Shown one piece after another: positions 44,395 through 51,922 of a DNA stretch of 56,573 nt. Position 1 is the first letter of the stretch, and every line of letters begins with the position of its first letter. The translations under genes and the position numbers were made by a program. The notes under the pieces are model-generated. The model saw nothing but the letters and a program-made list of their open reading frames with translations, was not told the DNA's origin and did no database searches. The DNA lies in the NCBI GenBank assembly GCA_002280725.1, contig NCEM01000037.1:1-56573 (forward strand), read 5' to 3'. Origin of the DNA: Alphaproteobacteria bacterium 32-64-14. Its GTDB lineage: Bacteria; Pseudomonadota; Alphaproteobacteria; Caulobacterales; Hyphomonadaceae.

Positions 44395-45684
44395 TCAAAG
44401 GAAAAAGACTGGCGCAAAGCCGCCGCCTTCGGTTCTGAAGTTTGTGGTCTGGCCCTGATAGAGGCGAGCCGCCGCGATCAGCAGGCGGCCATCGTAAGTG
44501 TAAAGGCGAACGTCGACTTTGCGAGCGACCGTATCGTCTCCCAGCTTTATCAGTCTCTCTCCGGGTGGTGCGAGCTCCTGCGCGATGTAAGCGGCGCCAA
44601 GAATGTCCACCCAGGTCGATCGGGTTAGTTTGTCTCCGCGGTAAACAGCTTTTCCTCCGTGCCCGGCGACCGGCTTGAAGAAAAGTGACTTGCGCCTTTG
44701 CCAGAGTTCGTCGGCGTTGCCAGACGTTACAGGTACAGCCTTCGGAATGTTCGCCAGAGCGACGCGCGCAGCTTCGGACGCGCCCCAGTCCTGCAGTCGA
44801 TTGGCGTCCGTCAGCAGCATCAGATTACGCTTGTCGGCGAGTTTCGCGTGATTATGCGGGTTGGGCGTCAGTACAGCGGCGCCATCTTCATACGCCCCGC
44901 GCAACGCGTCGTGCTGAGGCTGGGAAAGATCAAAATCGACAAGCCGGTTGTAGATGAGGTCGATCGTCTGGCCGCGACACGTAAGGGAGTCGCCGTCATA
45001 GGCCAGATCGTCTGGCTCGGCGATAAGCGCGGCGATCCCGTTGGCCTCGAACAGCCGCTGCGCTAGCAGGAATTCGGGATAGAGGTATTGCGCTTCAGGC
45101 GCGTCGTCGACGATGGCGATACTCCTTGGCCGGCCAACGCGCCCCTGTAGGCGCCACTCTGCCTCGAACATCGCAATCGCGTCGCTGTCAAAGTACGACG
45201 CCTCAGCATCCGCCACGGCCGCCGCAACCTCTGGACAGCATGCAAGCTGTGCCTTCGCGGCGAATGCATTGAGGAAAGCGCCGCCAGCGTTCGTATTGAT
45301 CTCGATGAGGCGAGGCGCGTCGCCGGCCAGATGGAAATCGTAGCCCATAAAGACGCCACGCGGGCCATGGTCCTGACGTGCGATGCTTGAGGTCCATTCA
45401 AAGGCGGCCTCTTGAAAGGCCGGCAGCCGGACAACGTCTTCGATGGCCGCAACGATCGCCATCATGCTGTCGAGGTCGGTGCGAGGCAGAAAGACCGGGG
45501 AGTTCGAGAAGAGATGCGGCCGACTCTCGATGTGCTTCGCGAAAAAGCTGCCGTCACCCGAGGCTTCAAGCATCGCAGCGGCCATCGATTGCCTGTCGAG
45601 TGAAATGCAGAAGCAGCTTCGATTCAGGTCATCAGCCAGGCCGCGCGTGGCTCTGGCGTTGCCAGGAGGGATCGGGTCAGCCAT
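44395..45684 (-). CDS. ATP-grasp-like protein of unknown substrate
   Basis: A 429-residue protein that I place tentatively in the ATP-grasp superfamily. Supporting signs are PRLIEINTNAGGAF (metal-binding Glu-Ile-Asn strand), the phosphate-binding-loop-like FFKPVAGHGGKAVYRGD, and a late DVRLYTYDGRLLIAAARLYQG. These are ordered as in a carboxylate-amine ligase with rearranged subdomains. The start has GAGG upstream and is 15 bases from the arsR-type gene, so they form an operon. With a divergent GST it could make or use a thiol peptide. I do not assign an enzyme. Confidence 0.62.
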   Translation of the reverse strand: MADPIPPGNARATRGLADDLNRSCFCISLDRQSMAAAMLEASGDGSFFAKHIESRPHLFSNSPVFLPRTDLDSMMAIVAAIEDVVRLPAFQEAAFEWTSSIARQDHGPRGVFMGYDFHLAGDAPRLIEINTNAGGAFLNAFAAKAQLACCPEVAAAVADAEASYFDSDAIAMFEAEWRLQGRVGRPRSIAIVDDAPEAQYLYPEFLLAQRLFEANGIAALIAEPDDLAYDGDSLTCRGQTIDLIYNRLVDFDLSQPQHDALRGAYEDGAAVLTPNPHNHAKLADKRNLMLLTDANRLQDWGASEAARVALANIPKAVPVTSGNADELWQRRKSLFFKPVAGHGGKAVYRGDKLTRSTWVDILGAAYIAQELAPPGERLIKLGDDTVARKVDVRLYTYDGRLLIAAARLYQGQTTNFRTEGGGFAPVFFL

Positions 45685-45699
45685 GGCGCGCCTCAGCGA

Positions 45700-46047
45700 T
45701 CAACGGAACCTTACCGCACTCCGCGTTGCAAGCGAGGCGGAGAGCGGCGTGCAGATTTCGGATGAGCCGCTACAGCAATCCTCGATCAGGAATCCAAGCA
45801 AGTCGCGCATTGCACCATAGTCGGCGCGATAGATGATGGAGCGGCCATCGCGCCGCGAGGACACAAGGCCGGCGTTTGAAAGAAGCAACAGGTTGGTCGA
45901 TAGCGACGACGGCGGCATTTTGAGGCGCTCGGCGATGTCGCCTGCCGGCACGCCATCCGGTCCCGCCTTCACCAAAAGCCGGAACGCCGCCAGTCGGCCA
46001 TCATGGGCAAGTGCGGACAACGCAGATATCGCTTGCTTAGATTTCAT
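45700..46047 (-). CDS. ArsR-family metalloregulator
   Basis: A 115-residue winged-helix regulator starting at ATG 46047; the longer frame to 46083 would pass through its own operator. The HTH is VPAGDIAERLKMPPSSLSTNLLLLSNAGLV, with the wing SRRDGRSIIYRADY. A C-terminal DCCSGSSEIC cluster could bind As(III), Sb(III) or other thiophilic metal. It is first in a unit with the ATP-grasp-like gene and divergent from a GST. Confidence 0.88.
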   Translation of the reverse strand: MKSKQAISALSALAHDGRLAAFRLLVKAGPDGVPAGDIAERLKMPPSSLSTNLLLLSNAGLVSSRRDGRSIIYRADYGAMRDLLGFLIEDCCSGSSEICTPLSASLATRSAVRFR

Positions 46048-46061
46048 ATTTCGAGAAATAT
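46046..46061. promoter_or_regulatory. ArsR-type operator palindrome
   Basis: ATATTTC-GA-GAAATAT has 7-bp perfect arms and covers the arsR start codon region. A second GAAATAT half-site follows at 46063-46069. It lies between the divergent arsR-type and GST genes and is AT-rich against a GC-rich background, as expected of an ArsR/SmtB operator. Confidence 0.75.
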
Positions 46062-46084
46062 AGAAATATGGAGAAGAATGCAAG

Positions 46085-46765
46085 ATGGAGACACGATTTT
46101 CGACGGTCGCATCCGCGGACCATGAAGGGGCGGGCGCGATGATCGAGTTCTACGCCGCAAGGAGCCCGAACGGACGTAAGATCTCCATCATGCTGGAAGA
46201 GTGCGGAGCGCCTTGTCGTGTTCACCTTGTAAATCTGGAACAGGGTGAACAGTTCAAGCCGGAATTCAGACGTATCAATCCAAACTCGAAAATCCCGGCG
46301 ATCATCGACAATGAAGGCGAAGAACAGGTGACCGTCTTCGAATCGGCGTCGATCCTGGTCTACCTTGCCGAGAAGTACGACCGCCTGCTGCCTAGGACGC
46401 CGGCCGCGCGAGCCGAGTGCTTCAGCTGGACAGTCTGGCAGGTCGCGAACGTGGGCCCGATGTTCGGTCAGTCGCATCACTTCAACAGCGTCGCTCTCGA
46501 GAAGTGCCCCTACGCGATCACACGCTTCTCAAAAGAGGCGGCGCGGCTTGTCCGCGTAATGGAGAGACGCCTGGCAGAGCGTGCATTCCTCGCGGGAGAC
46601 TATTCAATCGCCGACATTGCTGTCTTTCCCTGGATACGTGTGGCGCTGGATTCGATGATCCGGAATTTCCCCGACCTTGTGGGTGAGACGGCAAACCTCC
46701 GGCGTTGGTTTGCCGAGATCAGCGAGCGGCCTGCCGTGCAGCGCGGTCTGGCGCTGGGGCGCTAG
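46085..46765 (+). CDS. Glutathione S-transferase (YfcG/YghU-like)
   Basis: A 226-residue GST. The thioredoxin-like domain begins IEFYAARSPNGRKISIMLEECG (the S-P-N-G-R-K motif of Nu-class enzymes such as YfcG), with NPNSKIPAIIDNEG (cis-Pro) and VFESASILVYLAEKY (Glu-Ser glutathione contact). The C-terminal helical domain holds AFLAGDYSIADIAVFPW. The start is 46085 or 46139. These enzymes often show disulfide reductase activity with glutathione. It is driven from the ArsR operator region. Confidence 0.88.
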   Translation: METRFSTVASADHEGAGAMIEFYAARSPNGRKISIMLEECGAPCRVHLVNLEQGEQFKPEFRRINPNSKIPAIIDNEGEEQVTVFESASILVYLAEKYDRLLPRTPAARAECFSWTVWQVANVGPMFGQSHHFNSVALEKCPYAITRFSKEAARLVRVMERRLAERAFLAGDYSIADIAVFPWIRVALDSMIRNFPDLVGETANLRRWFAEISERPAVQRGLALGR

Positions 46766-47106
46766 CGAACGGACGGGTCACATTCACCACCGACGGCGCA
46801 GCTGGCGCCGTCTGAACGCGCGGAGCCGCACGCGCATTCCGCCGCACGTTTTCTACGCGCCCCGGCGCGCAAGACCAGCACGGCGGCTCCGGCAACGAGC
46901 GCGGCGAGGACTGCGATGCAGGCGATTTCTCCCCATGAGGCGCCAAGAAACCCGCTGGCCGTCGCGCCCGCGAGGCCGGCCCCGCCAGCCCCGGCAACCA
47001 AAGGCAGAAGCAGGGGTGCGCAGCAGGCCGCGCAAGCCACGCCGAGGCCTGCGGCGATCTTCCACTTGCTGACAGGTCTGGTCACGTTTGAGAACTCCAC
47101 CATCAT
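46762..47106 (-). CDS. MerF/MerT-like small membrane protein with vicinal cysteines
   Basis: A 114-residue protein with two hydrophobic helices. The first contains ACAACCAPLLLPL, the paired-Cys motif of mercuric ion uptake proteins (MerT, MerF). The C-terminal tail carries ECACGSARSDGASCAVGGEC, a Cys-rich cytosolic region for metal hand-off. The longest frame begins at 47133 inside the MerR operator, so a lower start is used; GTG 47085 with GGTGGAG upstream is an equally good start. No merA or merP is seen. It may import or buffer Hg or another soft metal. Confidence 0.7.
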   Translation of the reverse strand: MMVEFSNVTRPVSKWKIAAGLGVACAACCAPLLLPLVAGAGGAGLAGATASGFLGASWGEIACIAVLAALVAGAAVLVLRAGARRKRAAECACGSARSDGASCAVGGECDPSVR

Positions 47107-47125
47107 GTTGACTGGAAGAGCGTGC

Positions 47126-47146
47126 ATCCTCATGTAGCATGAGGAT
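47126..47146 (-). promoter_or_regulatory. MerR-type operator palindrome
   Basis: ATCCTCATG-TAG-CATGAGGAT is a perfect 9-bp inverted repeat with a 3-bp centre. On the minus strand TTGATC (-35) overlaps its edge, with a candidate -10 about 19 bp away. It sits between the MerF/MerT-like gene and the divergent MerR gene. Confidence 0.8.
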
Positions 47147-47172
47147 CAAGCGGAAAAACGCGGGCGGGCATC

Positions 47173-47592
47173 ATGTCAGGCATGAGTATTGGCAAGGCCG
47201 CCGAGCGATCGGGTTGCACCATCGCCGCGATTCGGCACTACGAGGAGATCGGACTTCTCGGTGGCGTCAGCCGCGCCTCGAACGGCCGGCGCGTCTTTGG
47301 CTGGCCTGATGTTCATCGCCTGCGCTTCATCCGCCGCTGCCGCGACATCGGATTTGGTCTCGACGAGGTGGGCGCTCTGGTGGGCGGCGCGAATGGCAGG
47401 GCGCCCGACTGCCTTGCGGTGCGTAACCTCGCTCTCGCGCACGTCGAAAGGCTCCAGGTGATGCGGGCGGAAATCGAAGCGCTTGAGAGATCGCTGTCCT
47501 CGATCGCTGCCACATGCGATGAAGCCTGCGCCAGCGGCCGGTCGCCTGCCTGCAAGATCGTGGACGATCTCAGCGCAATCGGCTCAGGCTGA
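47173..47592 (+). CDS. MerR-family regulator, Hg-type cysteine pattern
   Basis: A 139-residue regulator. HTH: MSIGKAAERSGCTIAAIRHYEEIGLL. Cysteines Cys80, Cys115, Cys119 and Cys127 are placed almost as in Hg(II)-sensing MerR (Cys82, Cys117, Cys126), with the 35-residue gap between the first two exact and a CDEAC-x7-C loop. It controls the divergent MerF/MerT-like gene. It ends inside the 3' end of the ynfA remnant, with a 9-base overlap on the other strand. Confidence 0.88.
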   Translation: MSGMSIGKAAERSGCTIAAIRHYEEIGLLGGVSRASNGRRVFGWPDVHRLRFIRRCRDIGFGLDEVGALVGGANGRAPDCLAVRNLALAHVERLQVMRAEIEALERSLSSIAATCDEACASGRSPACKIVDDLSAIGSG

Positions 47593-47914
47593 GCGCGGTG
47601 TAAGGAGAATCACGGCCGCGCTGGTAATGCAGATGGCAACTCCAAGCGTGTCCCAGGCATCGGGGCGAGCCTTCTCTACCACCTAAGTTCAGGCGAGCGG
47701 CGCCACAATAGACCCCGCCATAAGCCGCATAGGCTCGCCCGGCCGCGGCTGCCGGCACGAGCGTCAGCGGTCACGCGAACGCCACGAGCGCGGCGATCCC
47801 AGGCCCGATCCGCCAGCCCGATCGGCCTTCCCGCAGCCATGCCCAGAAAGCGAAGCACCCTGTGATCTCGGCCAGAGCGGCGCCGCAATAGATGGCAATC
47901 ACTGAAGCATTCAC
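47584..47914 (-). pseudogene. Disrupted ynfA-family (UPF0060) membrane protein gene
   Basis: From GTG 47914 (AAGGGGATTTC upstream) the frame reads [37 protein letters not shown], then LVAFA-TGA-PLTLVPA, AAAGRAYAAYGGVYCGAA. The end of the protein continues in another frame: VAPLA-TGA-T-TAG-VVEKA, then RPDAWDTLGVAICITSAAVI. This is a whole YnfA protein with three Trp codons turned to stops (TGG to TGA, TGA, TAG) and one frameshift near GVY. It is not functional. Intact YnfA relatives are small membrane proteins of four helices. Confidence 0.8.
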
Positions 47915-48028
47915 GTTGAAATCCCCTTCATTGCGCGGCGCGCCCGCCAGGTGATTTCGACCAGCTTCCGAAAATTGATGGATGTACTACATCCCACCCC
48001 CACAATACTCGGCGATCCTGCCGGAAGG

Positions 48029-49108
48029 TCAGGCGATGAAGTTGGTGTGGTTGCGATCAACGATTGCCAGAATCTCGCGCGCTGCGTCCCCTTGAGATGT
48101 TTCGTCGAGCGAAGAGAGCGCAATTGTCGCCAGCTTGGATCTTTCGTCGCGTCGGCTGGATCGCGCGTAGGAGGGATCGTAGTGGTTCTGCACGACTTGC
48201 TGGATAAGTGCGAGGAATTCGCCTGCCTCGGCCATTTGACGCCAGCTCTCCAGACGCTTGCGGCCCGGGTAGACCTCGAGGCGTGAAAGGGCCGCCTCCA
48301 GCAACGGCCTGCTCGCGACGATTTCTGGATAGGCGTCCAACAAATAGGACGCGCGCGTCTCCAACGGCGCGGCAATTTCGATCCTCGGTGCTTTGTTCAT
48401 CGCGTGCCAGAGGGCAGGGGGCAGGGTGCGATTGCCGATCTTGCTAGACTCCGCCTCAACCAGCACCGGCCGGCCCGGATCGAACTTGTCAAAGGCGGCC
48501 ATCAGGCTGGACTCGAACCATTTCTGCGAGGGCTGGGCGATCCCTGACAGCGCGCCGAAGAGCGACCCGCGATGCATCGCCAGCGCCTCAAGGTCAACAA
48601 CCTGTGCGCCACGGCTCGCAGCCTGTTTGAGAATCGCGGTCTTGCCGCAGCCCGTGCCGCCTTCAAGCAGGACAAGCTGCAGACCGAGGTCGCCTTCATA
48701 CAATCGTTTCTGGACCGCACGCCGATATGTCTTGTACCCGCCCTCCAGCACGATGGTGCGCCATCCGACCTGCGCGAGGACCAATGCCATGGAGTTGGAT
48801 CTCTGTCCGCCTCGCCAGCAATAAACGAGGGGCCGGAAGCCGGCGGCTTTGTCCGAGAGCGCCGTATCGAGATGGTGGGAGATGTTGCTCGCAACCTTGG
48901 CGGCACCGACCCGCCGCGCCAGAAAGCGCGACTCCTGAACGTAGATCGTGCCGACAATCGCGCGCTCTTCGTTGTCGAGAACAGGCAGATTTACCGCGCC
49001 AGGAATGTGATCCTCCGCGAACTCTGCCGGACTACGGACATCGATGATCATGTCGAACTGCGAAAGCGACTTGCGATCGGCGGCGTCGGTTACTCCGGGG
49101 TTCGACAT
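48029..49108 (-). CDS. selU: tRNA 2-selenouridine synthase (SelU/MnmH)
   Basis: A 359-residue enzyme that exchanges sulfur for selenium at U34 of certain tRNAs. The N-terminal rhodanese domain (MIIDVRSPAEFAEDHIPGAVNLP) has catalytic Cys97 in YCWRGGQRSNSMA, the same number as in E. coli. The C-terminal domain starts with P-loop GGTGCGKT (residues 150-157) and binds the prenyl/geranyl-tRNA intermediate. It is divergent from selD, which supplies selenophosphate, with 99 bases between their starts. Confidence 0.95.
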   Translation of the reverse strand: MSNPGVTDAADRKSLSQFDMIIDVRSPAEFAEDHIPGAVNLPVLDNEERAIVGTIYVQESRFLARRVGAAKVASNISHHLDTALSDKAAGFRPLVYCWRGGQRSNSMALVLAQVGWRTIVLEGGYKTYRRAVQKRLYEGDLGLQLVLLEGGTGCGKTAILKQAASRGAQVVDLEALAMHRGSLFGALSGIAQPSQKWFESSLMAAFDKFDPGRPVLVEAESSKIGNRTLPPALWHAMNKAPRIEIAAPLETRASYLLDAYPEIVASRPLLEAALSRLEVYPGRKRLESWRQMAEAGEFLALIQQVVQNHYDPSYARSSRRDERSKLATIALSSLDETSQGDAAREILAIVDRNHTNFIA

Positions 49109-49207
49109 GAAGCTGGCGGCGCCTGTCCTTGAAGGCCCGGCGCACTGTCAGGCCGGTACACGCTCTGCTATCAAACCGCAGCGATCTAGCAAGCACGGAG
49201 CTTTGGC

Positions 49208-50269
49208 ATGACCCAGGACGTTGACCTGACCTCTCCCCGGTTGACCTCCCTGGCGCACGGCGGCGGGTGCGGATGCAAGCTTGATCCGTCCGTTCTGCGC
49301 GACATTCTCGCAACGATGCCGGCATCGGTGGCGTTTGCGAACCTCATGGTGGGAACCGAGACGTCCGACGATGCGGCTGTCTGGCGTCTCAATGACGAGC
49401 AGGCGTTGGTGGCCACCACTGACTTCTTCATGCCTGTGGTCGACGATCCGTTTGAATTCGGCCGCATCGCCGCGACAAACGCGCTGTCGGATATCTATGC
49501 GATGGGCGCCACACCCATCCTCGCGCTCGCAATTGTCGGCATGCCGATCGATGCGATGCCTGTGGAGATGATCCGCCGGATTCTGGAGGGCGGCGCATCC
49601 GTCTGCGCAAAGGCTGGCGTTCCTGTCGCTGGCGGTCATTCCATCGACAGCAAGGAACCCATCTACGGCCTGGTCGCGCTCGGTCTCGTTCATCCCGACA
49701 AGCTCCTGACCAATCGCACAGGAAAGGCCGGTGACGCGCTCATTTTGACCAAGGCACTGGGAGTGGGCGTCTACAGTGCAGCGTTAAAGCAGAACCGCCT
49801 AGGTGAAGCAGGCTATGCCGCGCTCATCGCGTCAACGACCCAGCTCAACCTGCTTGGTAAAGATCTTGGAAAAGTAGCTGGCGTTCATGCGCTGACCGAC
49901 GTCACAGGTTTTGGCCTTCTGGGTCATGCGCTGGAAATGGCGCGAGGAGCCGGGCTAACCGCCGAGATCGGCGCATTGGCGACGCCGTTGCTTCCAGGTG
50001 TTGAAAGCCTTGCGAGGGACGGCGTCCGGACGGGGGCCGCAATGCGCAACTGGGCCAGCTATGGAGGTGCAGTGATACTACCCGAGGGACTGGATGACTG
50101 GCGACGCGACGTCCTGTGCGATCCCCAAACGAGCGGAGGGCTCCTTATTGCGGTTGCACCTGAAGCGGCAGCGTCGGTTCTAGCCTTGGCAATAGATGCG
50201 GGCTTTGCCGACTGCGTCATCGTGGGACAGCTGTCAGCCGGTCATCCCAGGGTTGTTGTCCGTCTATAA
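49208..50269 (+). CDS. selD: Selenide, water dikinase (SelD)
   Basis: A 353-residue enzyme making selenophosphate from selenide and ATP. The flexible N-terminal loop GGGCGCK carries Cys21 and Cys23; in many species the first is selenocysteine, here it is Cys. DDAAVW, TTDFF, AATNALSDIYAMGATP and GGHSIDSKEPIYGL are the metal and ATP sites. LTDVTGFGLLGH is conserved. With no SelA, SelB or tRNA-Sec in the window, its product is probably used by the adjacent SelU. Confidence 0.95.
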   Translation: MTQDVDLTSPRLTSLAHGGGCGCKLDPSVLRDILATMPASVAFANLMVGTETSDDAAVWRLNDEQALVATTDFFMPVVDDPFEFGRIAATNALSDIYAMGATPILALAIVGMPIDAMPVEMIRRILEGGASVCAKAGVPVAGGHSIDSKEPIYGLVALGLVHPDKLLTNRTGKAGDALILTKALGVGVYSAALKQNRLGEAGYAALIASTTQLNLLGKDLGKVAGVHALTDVTGFGLLGHALEMARGAGLTAEIGALATPLLPGVESLARDGVRTGAAMRNWASYGGAVILPEGLDDWRRDVLCDPQTSGGLLIAVAPEAAASVLALAIDAGFADCVIVGQLSAGHPRVVVRL

Positions 50270-50341
50270 CCAGACTTGCTCACCACATCGCTACTCGGCG
50301 TCGCCTTGACGTCGCAAGCCGCGCAGAACATTCTGGTAGGC

Positions 50342-50695
50342 ATGCGCAAGCTCTGGTTTGCCCTTCTCCTAGCTCTGTCGCTCGCGCTTAGCGCGACTGC
50401 GACTGCGAGCGCGTGGGCGGCGCAAGCGTGTCCTTACAAGCAGGCTGCGGCATCTGCAGCTGCGCACGATTGCTGCCCGGACCAACAGGTAAAGCCCAAA
50501 CCCATTGACCATCATGGCAAGGCAATCGATTGCCAGCTTGGACAGTCGTGCCGGGCCTCGCACGCGGTTGAGCCCTTTCTGCCGGTTCTGACAGTCGCGC
50601 GCGTGGAGATCGTTGAGCTAGCGGTGCTGCGCAGTCAGCAAGCGCCGCCGCAGTCCATACCATCCGGTCTCTGGCGGCCCCCACGCTCGGTGTGA
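50342..50695 (+). CDS. Exported small Cys/His-rich protein upstream of cusCBA
   Basis: A 117-residue protein. ATG 50342 opens a signal peptide (LWFALLLALSLALSATATASAWA). The mature part has ACPYKQ, HDCCPDQQ, IDHHGKAIDCQLGQSCRASH, at least six cysteines and four histidines, then a Pro-rich tail. It resembles the small periplasmic proteins found before RND metal-efflux operons. I do not recognise a named family. It probably binds copper or another soft metal in the periplasm. Confidence 0.6.
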   Translation: MRKLWFALLLALSLALSATATASAWAAQACPYKQAAASAAAHDCCPDQQVKPKPIDHHGKAIDCQLGQSCRASHAVEPFLPVLTVARVEIVELAVLRSQQAPPQSIPSGLWRPPRSV

Positions 50696-50758
50696 CAAAC
50701 TGAGCCGCGATGCGCAAATCGCGCGTTGCAATCAATCACATCGACAAATGGACATCAC

Positions 50759-51922
50759 ATGCGACGAGCATGGTTATTGTCCTGCGCCGTCGGCCTCGCG
50801 CCGGCCGCGCGGGCGGACCCCGTGACCTATGTGCAGGCTATCGAACGCGCTGTAGGAGCATCTCCAACCGTTGAACTGGCTCTTGGCCTCGAAAACGTGC
50901 CCGTAAGCGGGGCGGATCGGTTCCGCCTCAATCGCGATGAGATGACGATGGCGAGCGTCGGCATCATGCAGGATGTGCCAAGCGACGCGACAAGGCGAGC
51001 GCGGGAAGGGGTGGCTCAAGCCGAAGTTCGTGCCTCGAAAGCCTCAATCGGCATTGCGCGATTGGAGGCCCAGCTCGCAACAGCCAGCGCGTGGATCGAT
51101 CTCTACTTTGCACAGGCAAAGCTCGCGATCCTGGTGGCCCTGGAAAGTGATGCGGCCGAACTCGATCGTGCCCTTGTCGCAGCGGTCAGCGCCGGTGGCT
51201 CCACATCCGACCTGGTGCTTGCTTCGAAGCTGGCCATCGCACGATTGCAGGATCGCGTTGCCAGCGTGCAGGCGGAAGCCGGAATGGCGCGGGCTGCGCT
51301 TGAACGCTGGATTGGGCGGATCGGCGTAGACGGCGTCGGGCCATCAGCTCCGTTGTTCGATATCGACGCTGAAGCTATGCGGGCGCATGTCGAACACCAT
51401 GTCGAACTGGCGGGATCGTCCGCGGACATCGAGCGTGCGAAGGCAGCACTGGAGGTGGCTCGGGCGGCACGTGATCCGGATTGGTCATGGTCCCTCATGT
51501 ACAGTCGTCGTGACCCTGATTTCGGGGACATGGTTTCCTTTGGATTGAAATTCAGCCTTCCGCTGTTCCAGTCAGATCGGCAGGCGCCGATGATCGATGC
51601 GCGGCAATCAGACGTCCGGCAGGCCGGGTTCGCACGCGACGCCGTCCTGCGCGAGCATCTGGCGATTCTGGAGGCAAAGCTGGCAGAGTATGCAAGTCTC
51701 CAGCAGCGTATTGCGCGTCTTCGCGACGTCGTCGCGCCGCTCGCCGCCAAACGCGAAGAGATTGCTCTCGCTGGGCATGCCACTGGAACAGGGTCTCTGG
51801 AGACAGTCTTCGCGATGCGCCTCGAGGCCCGCGAAGTTGAACTCGACAGGCTTGAGCTCGAACGGCAGCTCCTTCGAGGCGGCGCCTATCTGACACTCGA
51901 ATACGGGGAGGGCGCGCAGTGA
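50759..51922 (+). CDS. cusC: Outer-membrane efflux channel CusC-like (TolC family)
   Basis: A 387-residue TolC-family protein, starting at ATG 50759 with a short signal peptide (LLSCAVGLAPAARA). It shows ASPTVELALGLENVP, the long helical coiled regions with ATASAWIDLYFAQAKLAIL, and the second repeat AALEVARAARDPDWSW and MVSFGLKFSLPLFQSDRQAP. It ends in GTGA overlapping the next gene. It forms the outer-membrane duct of the copper/silver efflux complex. It is shorter than E. coli CusC and closer to CzcC-like members. Confidence 0.85.
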   Translation: MRRAWLLSCAVGLAPAARADPVTYVQAIERAVGASPTVELALGLENVPVSGADRFRLNRDEMTMASVGIMQDVPSDATRRAREGVAQAEVRASKASIGIARLEAQLATASAWIDLYFAQAKLAILVALESDAAELDRALVAAVSAGGSTSDLVLASKLAIARLQDRVASVQAEAGMARAALERWIGRIGVDGVGPSAPLFDIDAEAMRAHVEHHVELAGSSADIERAKAALEVARAARDPDWSWSLMYSRRDPDFGDMVSFGLKFSLPLFQSDRQAPMIDARQSDVRQAGFARDAVLREHLAILEAKLAEYASLQQRIARLRDVVAPLAAKREEIALAGHATGTGSLETVFAMRLEAREVELDRLELERQLLRGGAYLTLEYGEGAQ

